Assembly (NCBI GenBank): GCA_037178675.1
Contig: JAYMGJ010000499.1
Location: forward strand, 91,809 to 155,808
DNA length: 64,000 bases
Source of the DNA: Scleroderma bovista
Lineage: Eukaryota > Basidiomycota > Agaricomycetes > Boletales > Sclerodermataceae
Direction of reading: 5' to 3'
Shown: piece after piece, positions 33,648-44,165 of the stretch
Layout: each line of letters begins with the position of its first letter
How positions within the stretch are numbered: the first letter of the stretch is position 1
The notes under the pieces: model-generated
What the model saw: only the letters and a program-made list of their open reading frames with translations
What the model was told of the DNA's origin: nothing
Database searches by the model: none
Program-made: the position numbers and the translations under genes

Positions 33648-34896
33648 TGTCAAAACCGGTTCTCCTCAAAGATCTTACTAGGAGGTCCAGAGGTGCAGGG
33701 AACTAATGAGAAGGTAAGTCCAGACACTAGTAGGTGCTAGTTAGTGCGGAGAGTCAAGTCCGGGTCAAATGAACAAAGTCCGGGCACTAGAGGAGCACAG
33801 GGAGTAAGTCCGGGTTTTTGCGGAGTAAGTCCGGACTGCGGGAAAGTGGTCTGGAGTTGAGCGCAGCTTGTCTGGAGCAAAGGACATCCCAGAGGTGGGA
33901 TAAGTCCTGAGAGGTCTAGCGTCGAGTCTGGGACAGAGGTGGCTTTTGCCCTCGTGCAAGTAGGAGACTTGCTAGGATCAGACATAGGACCAAGGGGACG
34001 AGATAGGACGGAGGCCGGAGTTGGCCGGAGTTCAGGAGTTCAGATGAACAGATGGATTAGGAGAGCATAATGGGTAGTACAGAGTGGGGAGTATCTTAGT
34101 CGAGATTTGATCTAAGGATCTACTAGGCCGGAGTACGGTAGTTTATATAGTAATGAGAACTAGGGTGAGTACATACGGTGACAAGTAAACACCTTAGTTG
34201 GGACAAGAGATGGAGCAGAAGCAGACAGGAAAATAAACCAGGTACAAGAAAATAAAGCAGGGACAAGAAAATAAACCGGAGCGGAAGCAGAAATGGGGAA
34301 CTAGGATTACAGGGACTACGGAGCAGATGCAGGGACAAGTAGGTAAAGGGAACTAGGTCGGAAGAGGACAAGTAAGGGTTGGAGGTGGACTTAACTAATG
34401 TTAAGTCCGGAGCGATGTCCAGGACCAGAGGAAGCGGGACCGGAGGAAGTGCAAGAGTGGAGGGAGTGCACAGGTGAAGGAAGGGTGGAGTAGCCGGAGG
34501 AAGGTCCGGAGTTGGACATGGAAATGTCCAAGGCCATTGGTTGACCTATCAGAGGGAGTGGAGTGGAACAGGAGCAGACCTGAGCCAGAGTTGGATGTAC
34601 CAGCCGGAGTTGGGCTAGGTCGCAGACTAGACAAAGGGAGTGGCCAGACTGAAACCGGAGTAGCGACTAATGGTAGGTACAGGTCCGACATGGAGGAGTT
34701 AGACTGCAGATGTGTCTAGAGGAAGACAGGGGTTAGTCCTGAGGTGGAGATGGACGTAGTGACCGGAGTTGAGCTGGAGTGCAGCTATGGGGCTGGAGAT
34801 GGCCGGACTAGATCCGGAGTTGCGTCTATGCCTAAGGAGAGGTCAGGCAGGCCAGGGTTAGACTGGAGTTGCGACTGGAAAAGTATGGATATGACA
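33648..34896 (+). mobile_element. LTR F (about 1.25 kb), related to LTRs B and E
   Basis: Starts TGTCAAAACCGGTTCTCC, close to the E start TGTCAAGACTGGTTCTTC, and ends GGATATGACA. Inside are TTTATATAGT near 34142, GTGACAAGTAAACACC near 34175 and repeated aggaaaataaacc words shared with LTR B. The flanking bases (TCTAC, CCATG) do not match, so it may be one LTR of a larger unit rather than a clean solo LTR. Confidence 0.55.
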
Positions 34897-35014
34897 CCAT
34901 GTCTGTTCATGTATCTGATATCCCTTGTGCCCTCCACATGATGAAGATGTTGATGGCCCTACCAGCCAGGCAATGACAACTTAACAGCCCTACCCACCAC
35001 CAGCATGACAACTA

Positions 35015-35298
35015 TGTCGGAAAAAAGTTTTTTGGGTTGCTACCAGTTGTAAGCAATTGCAACTCCTAAATGTACAGGTGCCTTGCAATACTACCCAAAA
35101 TTTACTGTAAGTAACTTGGAATACCAGTCCAAATGAGGTTGCAATCAGGTTAGAATTTGGTTCCAAGCAATGGGCCTGAAATTGCAGCCCAATTTTTCCA
35201 TTATAGTAAGGTGCCAAGCAAAGAATATGTAAATAAATGAGTCTAAATGGTGTCTAAATATGGTATGATTGCAACAGGGTGTTTTGAAACTTCCGACA
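35015..35298. mobile_element. Tc1/mariner-like MITE (284 bp) in right arm of T2, TSD TA
   Basis: TGTCGGAA at the left pairs with TTCCGACA at the right, with TA on both sides (35013-35014, 35299-35300). Removing the insert plus one TA restores the arm (actatggtcc), which matches ggaccatagt in the left arm at 27571. A TA target duplication is typical of Tc1/mariner elements. A truncated relative lies at 24367-24412. Confidence 0.85.
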
Positions 35299-36034
35299 TA
35301 TGGTCCCTCCAGCACTAGCACAACAATGACAGCTGACACCAGCCCCACCCACCAGCATAACAACAATCACTATTCCACTAGCTATCTAGGTGTCTTCCTC
35401 ACCACCATGTTTGAGGGAGTCCATGTTTAGATAGTCAGGTCTCACAGGTATCCATATCATTTTTCAACAAAAAACATTGACAATGCATTCTCCATGTTTT
35501 GGCCATAAACATGTTGAGTTTTATTTAAAATTATTTGTGCAATAAAATGATGTTATGCATGTAATGTTTATGGCCAGAACAAGGGATGTTTATTTAGAGT
35601 AGCATTTATTAGGATATACCTTGTGATTATAGGCTTTTTTTGTTAAGTATATAGTGTATGTGACTCACAATATTTTTTCACAGAACATTATGGTTTTTAG
35701 TCCCTAAATACAAGGAAAGTTATATTGTGTTTTCTTCATTTTGTTTTGCAAAGGATAGGCAGAAGAAAAAGTTTAAATTTTTTACTGCCCTGACATAAGA
35801 AATAGTCTCAAACCATGTCTTGAGATAAAAATGACAAAGATTATGCTGTATAATATTTGTCTTTTGTGTTAAACAAAATTGCAAATAAAAGAGTATCTCT
35901 TTATTCTATTTTTTTACAATGTTTTGTCACAAAACATCCACAAATGCTTGCAGTGAGTGTGATGTTGAGGTTGTCAGCAGGATTAACACTGCCATCTCTC
36001 AGATAGATGCTTAGTTTGACACTGACCCACATTC

Positions 36035-36613
36035 AAGTTTGAGGCTGTACTGCCTATGTGCATGTGCAGAAGGACAAGAGGTGGCCACTGGAGTCCCACA
36101 TGTAGAAGTGCACCTTTCTAGGCTATCCTGAGGGTTTTTCAAGTGTACTCTAATCTCTAAAAGGGCTAATTTCAATGAAAGGTATTAATCAATGTCCTGA
36201 AGGTCACCCTTGCCTCCCAGCCTCTCCCTACTATCTCTGCTGTTGTCTCATCTTTACCCCCTGTTGAATACTACAACCCTGGACTCTGAGAATGATAGCA
36301 ATGAGGTACTGGATCATGAGGGGGAGTCTATACCTTTACCTGCTAATCCAGTGTTAATATTGGGTGTTTGTGCATCTCTTATTGTCTTATGTGACACATT
36401 TTTAGTGATTACTTCAGCTTATTTCCTTTCAAGGTTTGCCACTTGACCTGTGATTGTTGTTTTTCCTTGTTATCCTTTGTTTGCATTGTTTGTATACTTA
36501 AAAATTTCATGCCGTGTCTTTTTTTCAGTCTCTGACACTGGACACAAGTGTGATCACTGAACATCTAGAACCTCCTACTGTTCTAGATGAACCTATTGTG
36601 TCTTCTGTGCACA
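36035..36613 (+). pseudogene. Copia pol fragment (integrase C-terminus and linker), split by solo LTR K
   Basis: Reads GCTAYVHVQKDKRWPLESHM then KCTFLGYPEG, followed by NTTTLDSENDSNEVLDHEGE and PLPANP. The same region occurs on the minus strand at 55985-55430 with FLGYPEGYKGWKFYNP. The GKGYS-like FLGYPEGY motif ends the copia integrase. The frame shifts several times. A K LTR interrupts it at 36352-36563. Confidence 0.75.
36352..36563 (+). mobile_element. Solo LTR K, TSD TCCAG/TCTAG
   Basis: 212 bp, TGTTAATATTGGGTG ... ATCACTGAACA. The flanks TCCAG (36347-36351) and TCTAG (36564-36568) differ by one C to T change. Removing it rejoins the copia sequence ...AATCCAG/AACCTCC as in the minus-strand copy near 55655. 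Confidence 0.85.
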
Positions 36614-36892
36614 TGTTATTAATATTGAGTGTTTGTGCATCTTTTGTTGTGTTGTATAGCACATTTCCTGTGATTACTTCAGCTGGTTTCTTTCTAGGTT
36701 GATCAGATGATCAGTGACTTTTGTATTACACTGTTTTTCTTTGTTTGCTTTGTTTGTATACTTAAAATTTTTATGACTAGAGTCTTTTCTCTTCAGTCTC
36801 TGATACTGGGCACAAGGTCTGTACTGTGTAGCTTTCCTCATAATTTAGTTCCTGACAGGTACAAGAGTGTTCCTTTGTGGTTTATTTGAATA
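36614..36892 (+). mobile_element. LTR K, second copy
   Basis: TGTTATTAATATTGAGTG ... GTTTATTTGAATA, with the family end GAACA mutated. It shares gtgattacttcagctgg and ctttgtttgtata with other K copies. An LTR B begins directly after it. Confidence 0.75.
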
Positions 36893-36894
36893 CA

Positions 36895-37421
36895 TGTCAA
36901 GTCTGGACAAAAGCAGACAAGAGGAAGGGTTAGAGATTTGGACAGAGGTTAGCCTGGGCTGGAGTTGTAACCAATTGGATTCAATAACAAGGATATCAAG
37001 TGTTGATCTGCATAGGTTCTGGTCAGATGGAGATGGAGACAAAGATGGACAAGGATTAGGAGTAGTAACTTTGATGATTTCAGACTGAGGAGTACAGGAT
37101 AATCTACAGATTACTTATACTAAGTGAGAACTAGGGACAAGTATATACAGTGACAAGTAAAAAACCTAAAAGGTGAACAAGGAATAATCAGAGTAAGGGC
37201 TAGGTCTGGTCTGGTAAAAATGATACAAGGTATAGGATATATTGAGTACATGGAGAACTCACATCAAGGCAGGGTAGATGGCAAGGTGTGGTAAGGACTA
37301 AATAGAGGTTGTATCCAGGGTTGTGCTTAATAGAGGTGTATCTGCATAACTGTAACCAGAGTAACAATGAGCAATCAGAGTTGAACTACACAGCTGCAAT
37401 GTGACTGGAGTGACCGGTGTT
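36895..37421 (+). mobile_element. LTR B, decayed
   Basis: Starts TGTCAAGTCTGGAC and follows the young copy at 54799 over its length, including gatttcagactgaggagtac and atggagaactcac, but most CpG sites are TG or CA here (for example gatggcaagg for gacggcgagg). The end runs into a family G LTR at about 37424. Confidence 0.8.
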
Positions 37422-37423
37422 AT

Positions 37424-38623
37424 GCACCAAACATGTTTGATACTGTGGACATGGAGAAAGTTAGCTGATGAAACTAATGTGAAGAATGCACCCAAGATCT
37501 ATGAAAAGATTGTCCTGACTTAAGGGATACAAACAGCCCTCACTATCCATATCATGCAAAGTCAAAACTATCCTTATGTGAAGAATGAATACAAGCTCAT
37601 CATAGCCATCTATTGAACAAAAATGACTATCCTGGAGCAAGAGATGAATATTCACTGCAAGCATTTCTCAATGTTTTATGACAAAACTTTATAAAAATAT
37701 AGAAGAAAGAGATACTCTTTTATTTACAATTTTGTTTCACAAAAAACACAAATATTATACAGCATCATTTTGTCATTTTCTTTGCCAAAACATCATTTGA
37801 GATCATTTTATAGCAAACATTTCAAGAATGTCAGTATGTTTTATTAGAAATAAGATACTATATCACTTCTAAAAACATGTTGAAAGAAAACAATAGATTT
37901 TTCTTCAAGAAACATGATTGTTTCTCGATACTGATTGGCTGGCTAGAGTGTTATGACCAAAAATATATAGCATATTTCCTAAACATTTATTTTTGTAAAA
38001 TAGAGTATCTTTTGATTCAAACTTTCACTGCAGAAAATTGAAAATTCTTGCTGTTGGAAAATTTACATTGTTATTTCTTTATTTGTTTTGCAAGAAACAG
38101 GCAAAAGAAAAAAGTTATATATTTTATACTCTCAACATAAGAAATGATCTTAAATCATGTCTTGATACAAAAATGACAAAAATAATGCTGTATGATATTT
38201 GTCTTTTTTATTGGACAAAATTGTAAATAAAAAAGTATCTCCTTCTTCTATTTTTTTACAATGTTTTGTTATGAAACATTGGGAAATGCTTGCAGTGTAA
38301 TACTGATGTCTGGCAACCATCTCCTGCACAAGAATTGCCAAGAAGCAGAAGAATCCAAGGAATGAATGAATATTTTGGCATGAGAAAGGAATGCAACCTT
38401 TTGCAGTCCAACTCCCATACCAGAACAACCAAAGAAGCAGAAGAAAGAATGGAGAAATGAAGGACAAATAGAAAAATGATTTTTAGTGCCCAAATGTCAA
38501 ATTTAGGTGCCCAGTGCTGGTATTGCTAGCTCCACTGTTTTTGAAGCTATCAGGCAGATGACTATACCATCATGGAGCTTAGACCATGGTCTATCTGCCT
38601 GTCAAGTTCTAACATAAATCCAT
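37424..38623 (+). mobile_element. Family G LTR-like segment, interrupted by T3
   Basis: Starts TGTTATGCACCAAA, as at 49020 (TGTTACGCACCAAA), and passes ctcatcatagccatctatt and, after the T3 insertion, gccaagaagcagaagaa, gtgcccaaatgtca, gaagctatcaggca and ctatctgcctgtcaag. Shared order with copies at 49020-49397 and 59716-60185 defines the family. Confidence 0.65.
37653..38297. mobile_element. CACTA-type MITE T3 (645 bp)
   Basis: CACTGCAAGCATTTCTCAAT ... CATTGGGAAATGCTTGCAGTG-like ends with long imperfect arms related to T1 and T2. Flanks ATT and TAA do not form a clear 3-bp duplication, probably through mutation. No coding capacity. Confidence 0.75.
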
Positions 38624-39098
38624 AAAAGATCTATATGAGTGTGGGAAAGCTCAGTTGTGCACGATACAGCGACAAACATCTAATGTATTACCTATATGAG
38701 TGCAGGAAAGTAGGCAATACAATCAGTATATGAACATATAACGCGGGAACAAAAGGGTTATGCCCACCTCAGTCGCGCGCGATACAGTGACAAACGTCTG
38801 AGGTGGGAGCTCTACAGTACGAGACTATATATACGAGCTAATAGAACAAAGAATGAAACAACAAGGCACGGATGTTGGATCCGTGCTGTACAGTATGTGA
38901 GACCATGTTGGACAGTACAACAGTAACCTAGACATGTTACAAGGAAAGAGTGAGACTGAAAAGGACAATAAGGAAACTAAAATGCGCTCCGAGTCGTATC
39001 ATATGTTATGACCAGGTGCATGTTACATAATCATTCCGTGACTAAAGTGAATGCGTCAATTAGCAAGGAATAACTATGGACGACTTGCCAATTTCAAC
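38624..39098. mobile_element. Young 475-bp insertion, direct repeat AATCCAT
   Basis: AATCCAT flanks it (38617-38623, 39099-39105), and the family G sequence continues on both sides. It is CpG-rich (gtcgcgcgcgatacag) in CpG-poor surroundings. Two segments occur twice: ctatatgagtg..ggaaag and cgatacag.gacaaac.tct. A TATATATACG box lies near 38826. It lacks inverted ends and the type is unknown. Confidence 0.6.
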
Positions 39099-40500
39099 AA
39101 TCCATTTATTTCCCATGGAGATATTCCACTTGCAATCCAGACACTCACTTCATCAGTCACTATGGAGTTCACATTTTCTCTGGAACATTTCTCTACTATT
39201 GCAGCAGACCTCCACTACATCCTGCTCTTGGGACAGCCTCTCCCTGAGCTCCTGTGTACTGTCTGGTACATATCTTTCCAGCCTGCTCCCTCAGTCCCTC
39301 TCATTTTCAGTCAGTGTGTTCTCCTTGTCAGTCCTGCATCATGCATATACTTTGGTCATCTCAAGTCTATTATTAGACTTGAAAATTCATACCTGGTTGT
39401 CTCTGTATCTCCTGAGTTGAGTTTTCTGCATACGGTCCTTTCATCCCAGAGTCCTGTCACATCCATCTCCCTCTATCATTCATCTCACTTCTCTGTACAT
39501 GTTGAATCCACTATTCATGTTTCACTTCCCTGCTATCCTGCAACAAACACAAATGAAACAGTGCTCTAGAACCCTTTGTTCTACAGAAGCTTAACCCAAG
39601 GGATTTGTGATACTCTGTGACCAGCTGTGACTCTACTTGTCATTCCAGGCCCCCTGACACTGCTCTTCTGGTCAGATCAATTCTTTTATTATCCCCCAGC
39701 CACTCCCATCAGTGGCACTGCTTCAGAAGCTCATCTCCAGATCTAAAGTTCAACCAGTCACAGGTTGTGCTTCTCTTCTGTCTGAGTCACACAGAGTCAC
39801 TCTGGCTCACTCTGACTCACTCTGCTGCACATTATTCATCCCCTCTTGGCATTACTAATCTCCATTATCCCCCTTACCAATCACTTATCAATCATTCTAC
39901 AAATCATGCTTATTATGCTGCTTATCAATTAATGACTCATGCCTCTATGATTCATATGCATTATATCATCACATATGCTCATTTAATTTTGATCTACTCA
40001 TCCCATGCTTCCCCCCCCATCTTTTTTGGGCCTCATGCAATGATTTTCCCATATTCTTGATTCTGCACCTCTTTTTACCTATGTTTTTGCTCATTCCCTT
40101 GGTTCAATAGCTTGTTCAGGCTCTCCCTATTGATGACTTAGCCTGATTACACTACTTATCAATTGCTTACCAATCTCTTACCAAGCACTTAGTCATTTGT
40201 GCTTACAGGACCACAGCTCTTCCTGTATATAAACTAGCAGCCAAAGGCTGCAAGGAAGTGTCTGCTCCCCCCTCAATAAAGCGACCACATTCACTCTCCC
40301 TCACTCTCTATAAACTTCCTCTTTGTCTTTGGACTTGTAGGTCACTCAGTGCTGGCCTAAAGCTTCACTATTGTTATTTGTTAGATATACTTGATATCTG
40401 ATCAGTTCTCTAGGCTGAAGCACAGTCTAGCATATCTGTCCACTCCATCCCATTACTGTCCATTGCATTCTTGAAGCAGGAACTGTCCGCTTGCTTCCCT
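39099..40500 (+). mobile_element. Family G internal region and tail
   Basis: Contains ORF1 (39162-39569), then a tail with many CTTACC/CTTATC words (39860-40200), a TATATAAAC box near 40222 and AATAAAG near 40275, the arrangement of an LTR promoter and polyadenylation signal. It matches the minus-strand copy at 12995-11485 in order. Confidence 0.6.
39162..39569 (+). CDS. Family G ORF1, 136 residues, unrecognised
   Basis: The ATG at 39162 aligns with the start of the minus-strand copy at 12795 (MEFTFSLEHFSTIAADLHY against MESVFSLDHFSTIAADLHY). It preserves LLLGQPLPE, QPAPSVPL, VLLVSPAS, YFGHLKSI and LVVSVSPE and ends in LPCYPATNTNETVL. The frame is also open upstream to 39051, but that part lies in the 475-bp insertion. 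The function is unknown. Confidence 0.5.
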   Translation: MEFTFSLEHFSTIAADLHYILLLGQPLPELLCTVWYISFQPAPSVPLIFSQCVLLVSPASCIYFGHLKSIIRLENSYLVVSVSPELSFLHTVLSSQSPVTSISLYHSSHFSVHVESTIHVSLPCYPATNTNETVL

Positions 40501-41116
40501 GTTGCTCTGTCACTGCTATTACACCCCTATTTTCCATCCATCATCACTGCTTAATCCCAGGACTCTTCCTAACCACTGTGGTAGGCTGAAGAGAAGTCAA
40601 TACCATCCCCAGTTGCATTCATTCCACATCAGAGGCCCTTCCCTTCCCTCCTGCACCTTGCCTAAAGGCATGCAGCACATTCCCCTGCAGAGATTAAATA
40701 CCAGAACCACAAAGGAAGACCACCACTTGCTTTTGTTGTCATTTGGTGTTGGTTGTTGGTTGTTCTGACCTCTTTCCTCACTTAGGCACACACTGGATAA
40801 GACCCAGAGTTGGACATGGTTGTACATCAGGAAAAACTGGTAATGCCATATATCAATATATATTGCTATATATTGCTATTATTGCTATTTTTTACACAAA
40901 GTGCAATAATTGCAATATGACATCTATTGCATACTCCCTTATCTATAGTGCACTATAGCAATGTATAGCAACATATACCTAGTGAAATACAAGGGTTAGC
41001 CTAACCTGTGTAGGTCACAGGTCCAACATTTCCCATATTAAGGCACCTGTATACCTATAGTGCTTAGCTGACTCAGCACAGGCAAGTCTCATCCTGATTA
41101 ATTTTGCAGATTTAAC
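40501..41116. other. Unassigned, with a short AT microsatellite-like stretch
   Basis: Around 40845-40900 the sequence is made of tatattgctat words. The rest shows no domain or LTR end. It may belong to the end of the family G copy. Confidence 0.3.
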
Positions 41117-41395
41117 TGTTCAGATAAACCACAAAGGAGGACACTAGTGCCCAGTGTCAGAGACTAGATTCAGAGGATAGCTACAGGATACAGATCTAGT
41201 GCCCAGTGTCAGAGACTGAAGAGAAGAGACTCTGGGCACAAAAATTTCAACTATACAAACAAAGCAAACAAAGAGAAACAAAGGAAAACATAAGCCACAA
41301 ATCATGTGATGATCCATGAAAGGAAGGAGCTGAAGTAATCACTAAAAAAGGTGTCCATAAGTACAACAAGAGTGCACAAACACTCAATACCAACA
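41117..41395 (-). mobile_element. Solo LTR K, minus strand, TSD TTAAC/TTGAC
   Basis: On the plus strand TGTTCAGATAAACC ... CAATACCAACA, 279 bp, flanked by TTAAC (41112-41116) and TTGAC (41396-41400), one transition apart. Confidence 0.8.
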
Positions 41396-42562
41396 TTGAC
41401 TCCATCTCTATGCATATACATTACTAGGTGACACAGGTTTATACACTAATATGACATGCAGGATACCGTGTGCACTGCATATGGGTCAGGGATGAAGCCC
41501 AGGGAGGCAGGGGAAGTGGATACCAAGGGTGGGAAATATTGCCAGTCAACTATTGCCATATATAGACAGATTCTGAGTGGAGTGACACTGCTGATGCTTA
41601 TGTAATCATGTTTGGACATGTGCTAATGAATACTATTACATTTCCTAATGAATGCTATGCAATTTTGCTAGTCAAGATAGGGGCTATTATTTTTTTTGTG
41701 ACCTACATATTTAAAATTATTTTGGTCATAGCTCCATCAAATCCTAATGAATTGCTTAGGTAAGATCATATATGGATTCCCCTGATCAGTGGCTATGACT
41801 TTGACCTCTATTTCCTTTTTTGGAAATTGTGGCTGTGTTTGCCAGTCTGGTCTAATGACCCCCTGTCATAGGGCTACTCCTAATTTAAGACTTTCCTCTG
41901 ACTTGTGGCTATGACTCTGACCCCTATTTCCATTTTTGAAAATGGTGGCTGTGTTTTCCAATCAAGTCTGATGATCCCCATACAAATATCTGGTATACCT
42001 GGACCACCCAGGAAATGCTTATTAAGCACTAAGTATAATGCAGGTGGTTGGCTGCCTGGTAGTTGTCAAGGGCTTTGGTTATAAGTCCCCTGTAGCAGGC
42101 ACTGGTAGTTGCTATTTCAAGGATCAAGAGGTTCTGTGGTAATTGCCCAATCCATTAAGGTAGACCTTAAACAGTTTCAATGCATATCATGTAATGTGAC
42201 CGAGTGTGACAAAGGGTTAGCAATGGTCAAGAGGGGCAGTGACTCTGGAGCCTTGCATTCATAATAGGAAATGTGAGGCTCCAACTTTTGGTGTAGTCAA
42301 TTAGAAGATTGTAGCATTATTATAGTATGCTACTTGCAAAAGAATTAGTTTTCCTTTTTTTATTATCAAAATCATCTAAGATTGTTGATGGCAAAACCTG
42401 GTGCTCATGATACTTCTCGCACAAAATCCACCATCCCCAATGGTCACATGTGCTCAGGTGCCCCCAGCAAATGGTGAATGGTGAATTGTGTGATGGTGAC
42501 AATTGTAATGATTGCCTGATTGCCTGATATGTTGATGACCCCCCCACATTCACCTCACCCCC
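41396..42562. other. Unassigned
   Basis: No LTR ends and no long frame. The phrase gtggctatgactttgacc / gtggctatgactctgaccc recurs at about 41790 and 41905 with similar flanks (ttggaaa, gtggctgtgtt), a diverged direct duplication of about 115 bp. Confidence 0.35.
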
Positions 42563-44160
42563 ATGAAGCCTGATGGCACCTCATATTTATGGCATTGGCA
42601 TGAAATCAACCATGTCCAACCTGCCACTCCCCTTCCTCTCTCTCTCCCCATGCCCCCATGCCCTCTCATACAGATTTTGTCCTATTCCCATCAATATCGA
42701 CCCCCAGCTGATCTGTTCCAGCATGCAAGCACAATGCTCCATTCATCTGATTGGGCAACTTTCGGGACACAACATTTTTGAAGTGTTGCATGGTCACGCG
42801 GTCACTGGGGGGTGATTCGTCCTGATGATGATGGCCATTGTCTCATCCCATGCATTACATATAGTAGTCTCTCCCCCTACCTTCTGGTTGACTTGATTCT
42901 GACTCCTGATCTTCTTCCTTTGTCATTGTCTTTTTCTTCTTCTTTTTCTTCTTTTTCTTCTTTTTCTTCCTTGCCTGTTTTCTCTGCTTTGCTTCTTTCC
43001 CCTGGCACTGACCCATCCTTCCCTTCCCCTTCTCTCTTTCAAGGCTTGGCCATGCTCCAACCTGGATACTGATGGCAGCATGACATCATGCCTCGCCACT
43101 CACACTGGGGTGGACAGGGGCACCATCTTGGATGACAGCAGTGGTGGATTGCCTCCCACTCTCATTGTCCCTGCTGCCCTTGTTCTCGTGCTGCTGGCAC
43201 TCGCTGCTAACATTGCCTGCCATTAGTTCATCACAAGCAGAAGCAGCAACAGCCCCAAACCCAAATGCAAGCCAAGAGCCTTTGCCAAGTTTGTCCTCCC
43301 TTCTGGTTGCCGTCCCTTTCTTATCCAGGTACAGCCACTGCCACAGCAGTGGTCCTCCCATGTGAGGATGACTGGCTGCCTCCCCTGCAATGCATCATTT
43401 TCAGATCTTTTGTCAGTCACCACCTCAACCTCAACCTCATTCTCAGATAATTCAACTACCATGGTCATGGCCAAGCCTCCTCAGTTGGACCCCAGCAGCA
43501 GCAGCATTGGCTGCCTCCCCTCCAACACATCATTTCACAACTTTCAGTCACCACCACTTCAACTTTGCCCTCTGACAACTCGACTTCCACAGTTATGGTT
43601 TGACAAAACAAGCGCCCCCTTCCACTTGACAATGCTGATGATGCAGACCCAAGCACAATAGGGCTTGCTTCCACAGGACTTCTGGACCTTGACACCTCAC
43701 AGCCCCTCATGTTCTCTGGAAAGCTGCTCCCCAGGGGAGTGATCAAGACACAGTATCTGAATGTCTAAGTATTTTTTTTCAGCTGCTTGAGTGTGAGTGG
43801 CATGCTAACTGCACCCTTGGCCCAACTCAACCCAGACATGCAAGGTCCTTCACACATGGTGCAAGGACTTCAGGCTCAGCACCAGCAGCACCAAGCATGC
43901 CCTCCAACAGTGGCTGGCCAAGTTCAGTGTCACTGGTGAGCAGGAGTGGCAGGCCAGCCTCAGGGTTGGTGTTTGCTGCCAGCACAAGGGCCCACACACG
44001 ACAACCAACACAGGTGCTGGCCCACACAACCAAGCTGAAGCTGTCACAGCTTCAGCGAGAGAAGCTCATTGCCTCACTGGGCTCAAACAGCACTTTGGCT
44101 GGCCCATCAGAGGCCCAGCCTGGCTGCACAGCCAATCTCTGAGACAGAGCACTGTAGAGA
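42563..44160 (+). pseudogene. GC-richer gene remnant, part 1, unrecognised
   Basis: Gene-like peptides appear in shifting frames: SVTTTSTLPSDNSTSTVMV, PLDNADDADPSTIGLAS and FSGKLLPRGVIKTQYLNV (43555-43765), then APSMPSNSGWPSSVSLVS and LKLSQLQREKLIASLGS (to 44142). A direct duplication of about 130 bp around ggctgcctcccctccaa (43375 and 43510) lengthens the Ser/Thr-rich part. A TTTTTCTTC array lies at 42927-42976. The composition is unlike the surrounding repeats, so this may be a host gene fragment. No domain is recognised. Confidence 0.4.
42927..42976. repeat. TTTTTCTTC tandem repeat
   Basis: Five to six units of tttttcttc in a row, a pyrimidine-only tract on this strand. Confidence 0.85.
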
Positions 44161-44165
44161 CAGTC

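Larger units (their letters stand above)
29089..34896. repeat. CCGGAG-motif block, 5.8 kb
   Basis: By eye more than 50 CCGGAG words occur, most as gaccggagtt or gtccggagt, scattered at about 20-200 bp; chance would give one or two. The motif is the same one that recurs at the downstream end of LTR B (55330-55420). No convincing protein frame exists on either strand; the minus-strand 238-residue frame at 32685-33401 is a repeat translation. TGTGGG at 29089 and ATGACA at 34896 with flanks GCATG and CCATG would allow the whole block to be one insertion, but this is weak. CpG is preserved, so it is younger than the T2 arms. Confidence 0.6.
26811..35955. mobile_element. CACTA-type element T2, 9.1 kb, long inverted arms, TSD AGT
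   Basis: Left end CACTGCAAGCATTTGTGGAT and right end ATCCACAAATGCTTGCAGTG are exact inverted repeats at the tip, flanked by AGT (26808-26810 and 35956-35958). The left arm reaches about 27640. The right arm begins about 34955 and is interrupted by a Tc1/mariner-like MITE. Between the arms lie an LTR E fragment (about 27985-28130), a TIR element (28209-28577), a stray piece of arm (28936-29041) and the CCGGAG-rich block. No transposase frame is visible. The left arm has a 70-bp tandem duplication (27201-27340). Confidence 0.85.

Noticed and set aside
36895..37421. Separate new LTR family
   Set aside because: At first unlike the young LTR B, but alignment word by word shows it is B with CpG decayed to TG/CA.
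43086..44047. Minus-strand ORFs of 60-90 residues
   Set aside because: Antisense shadows of the GC-richer gene remnant. The plus-strand peptides have more consistent composition.
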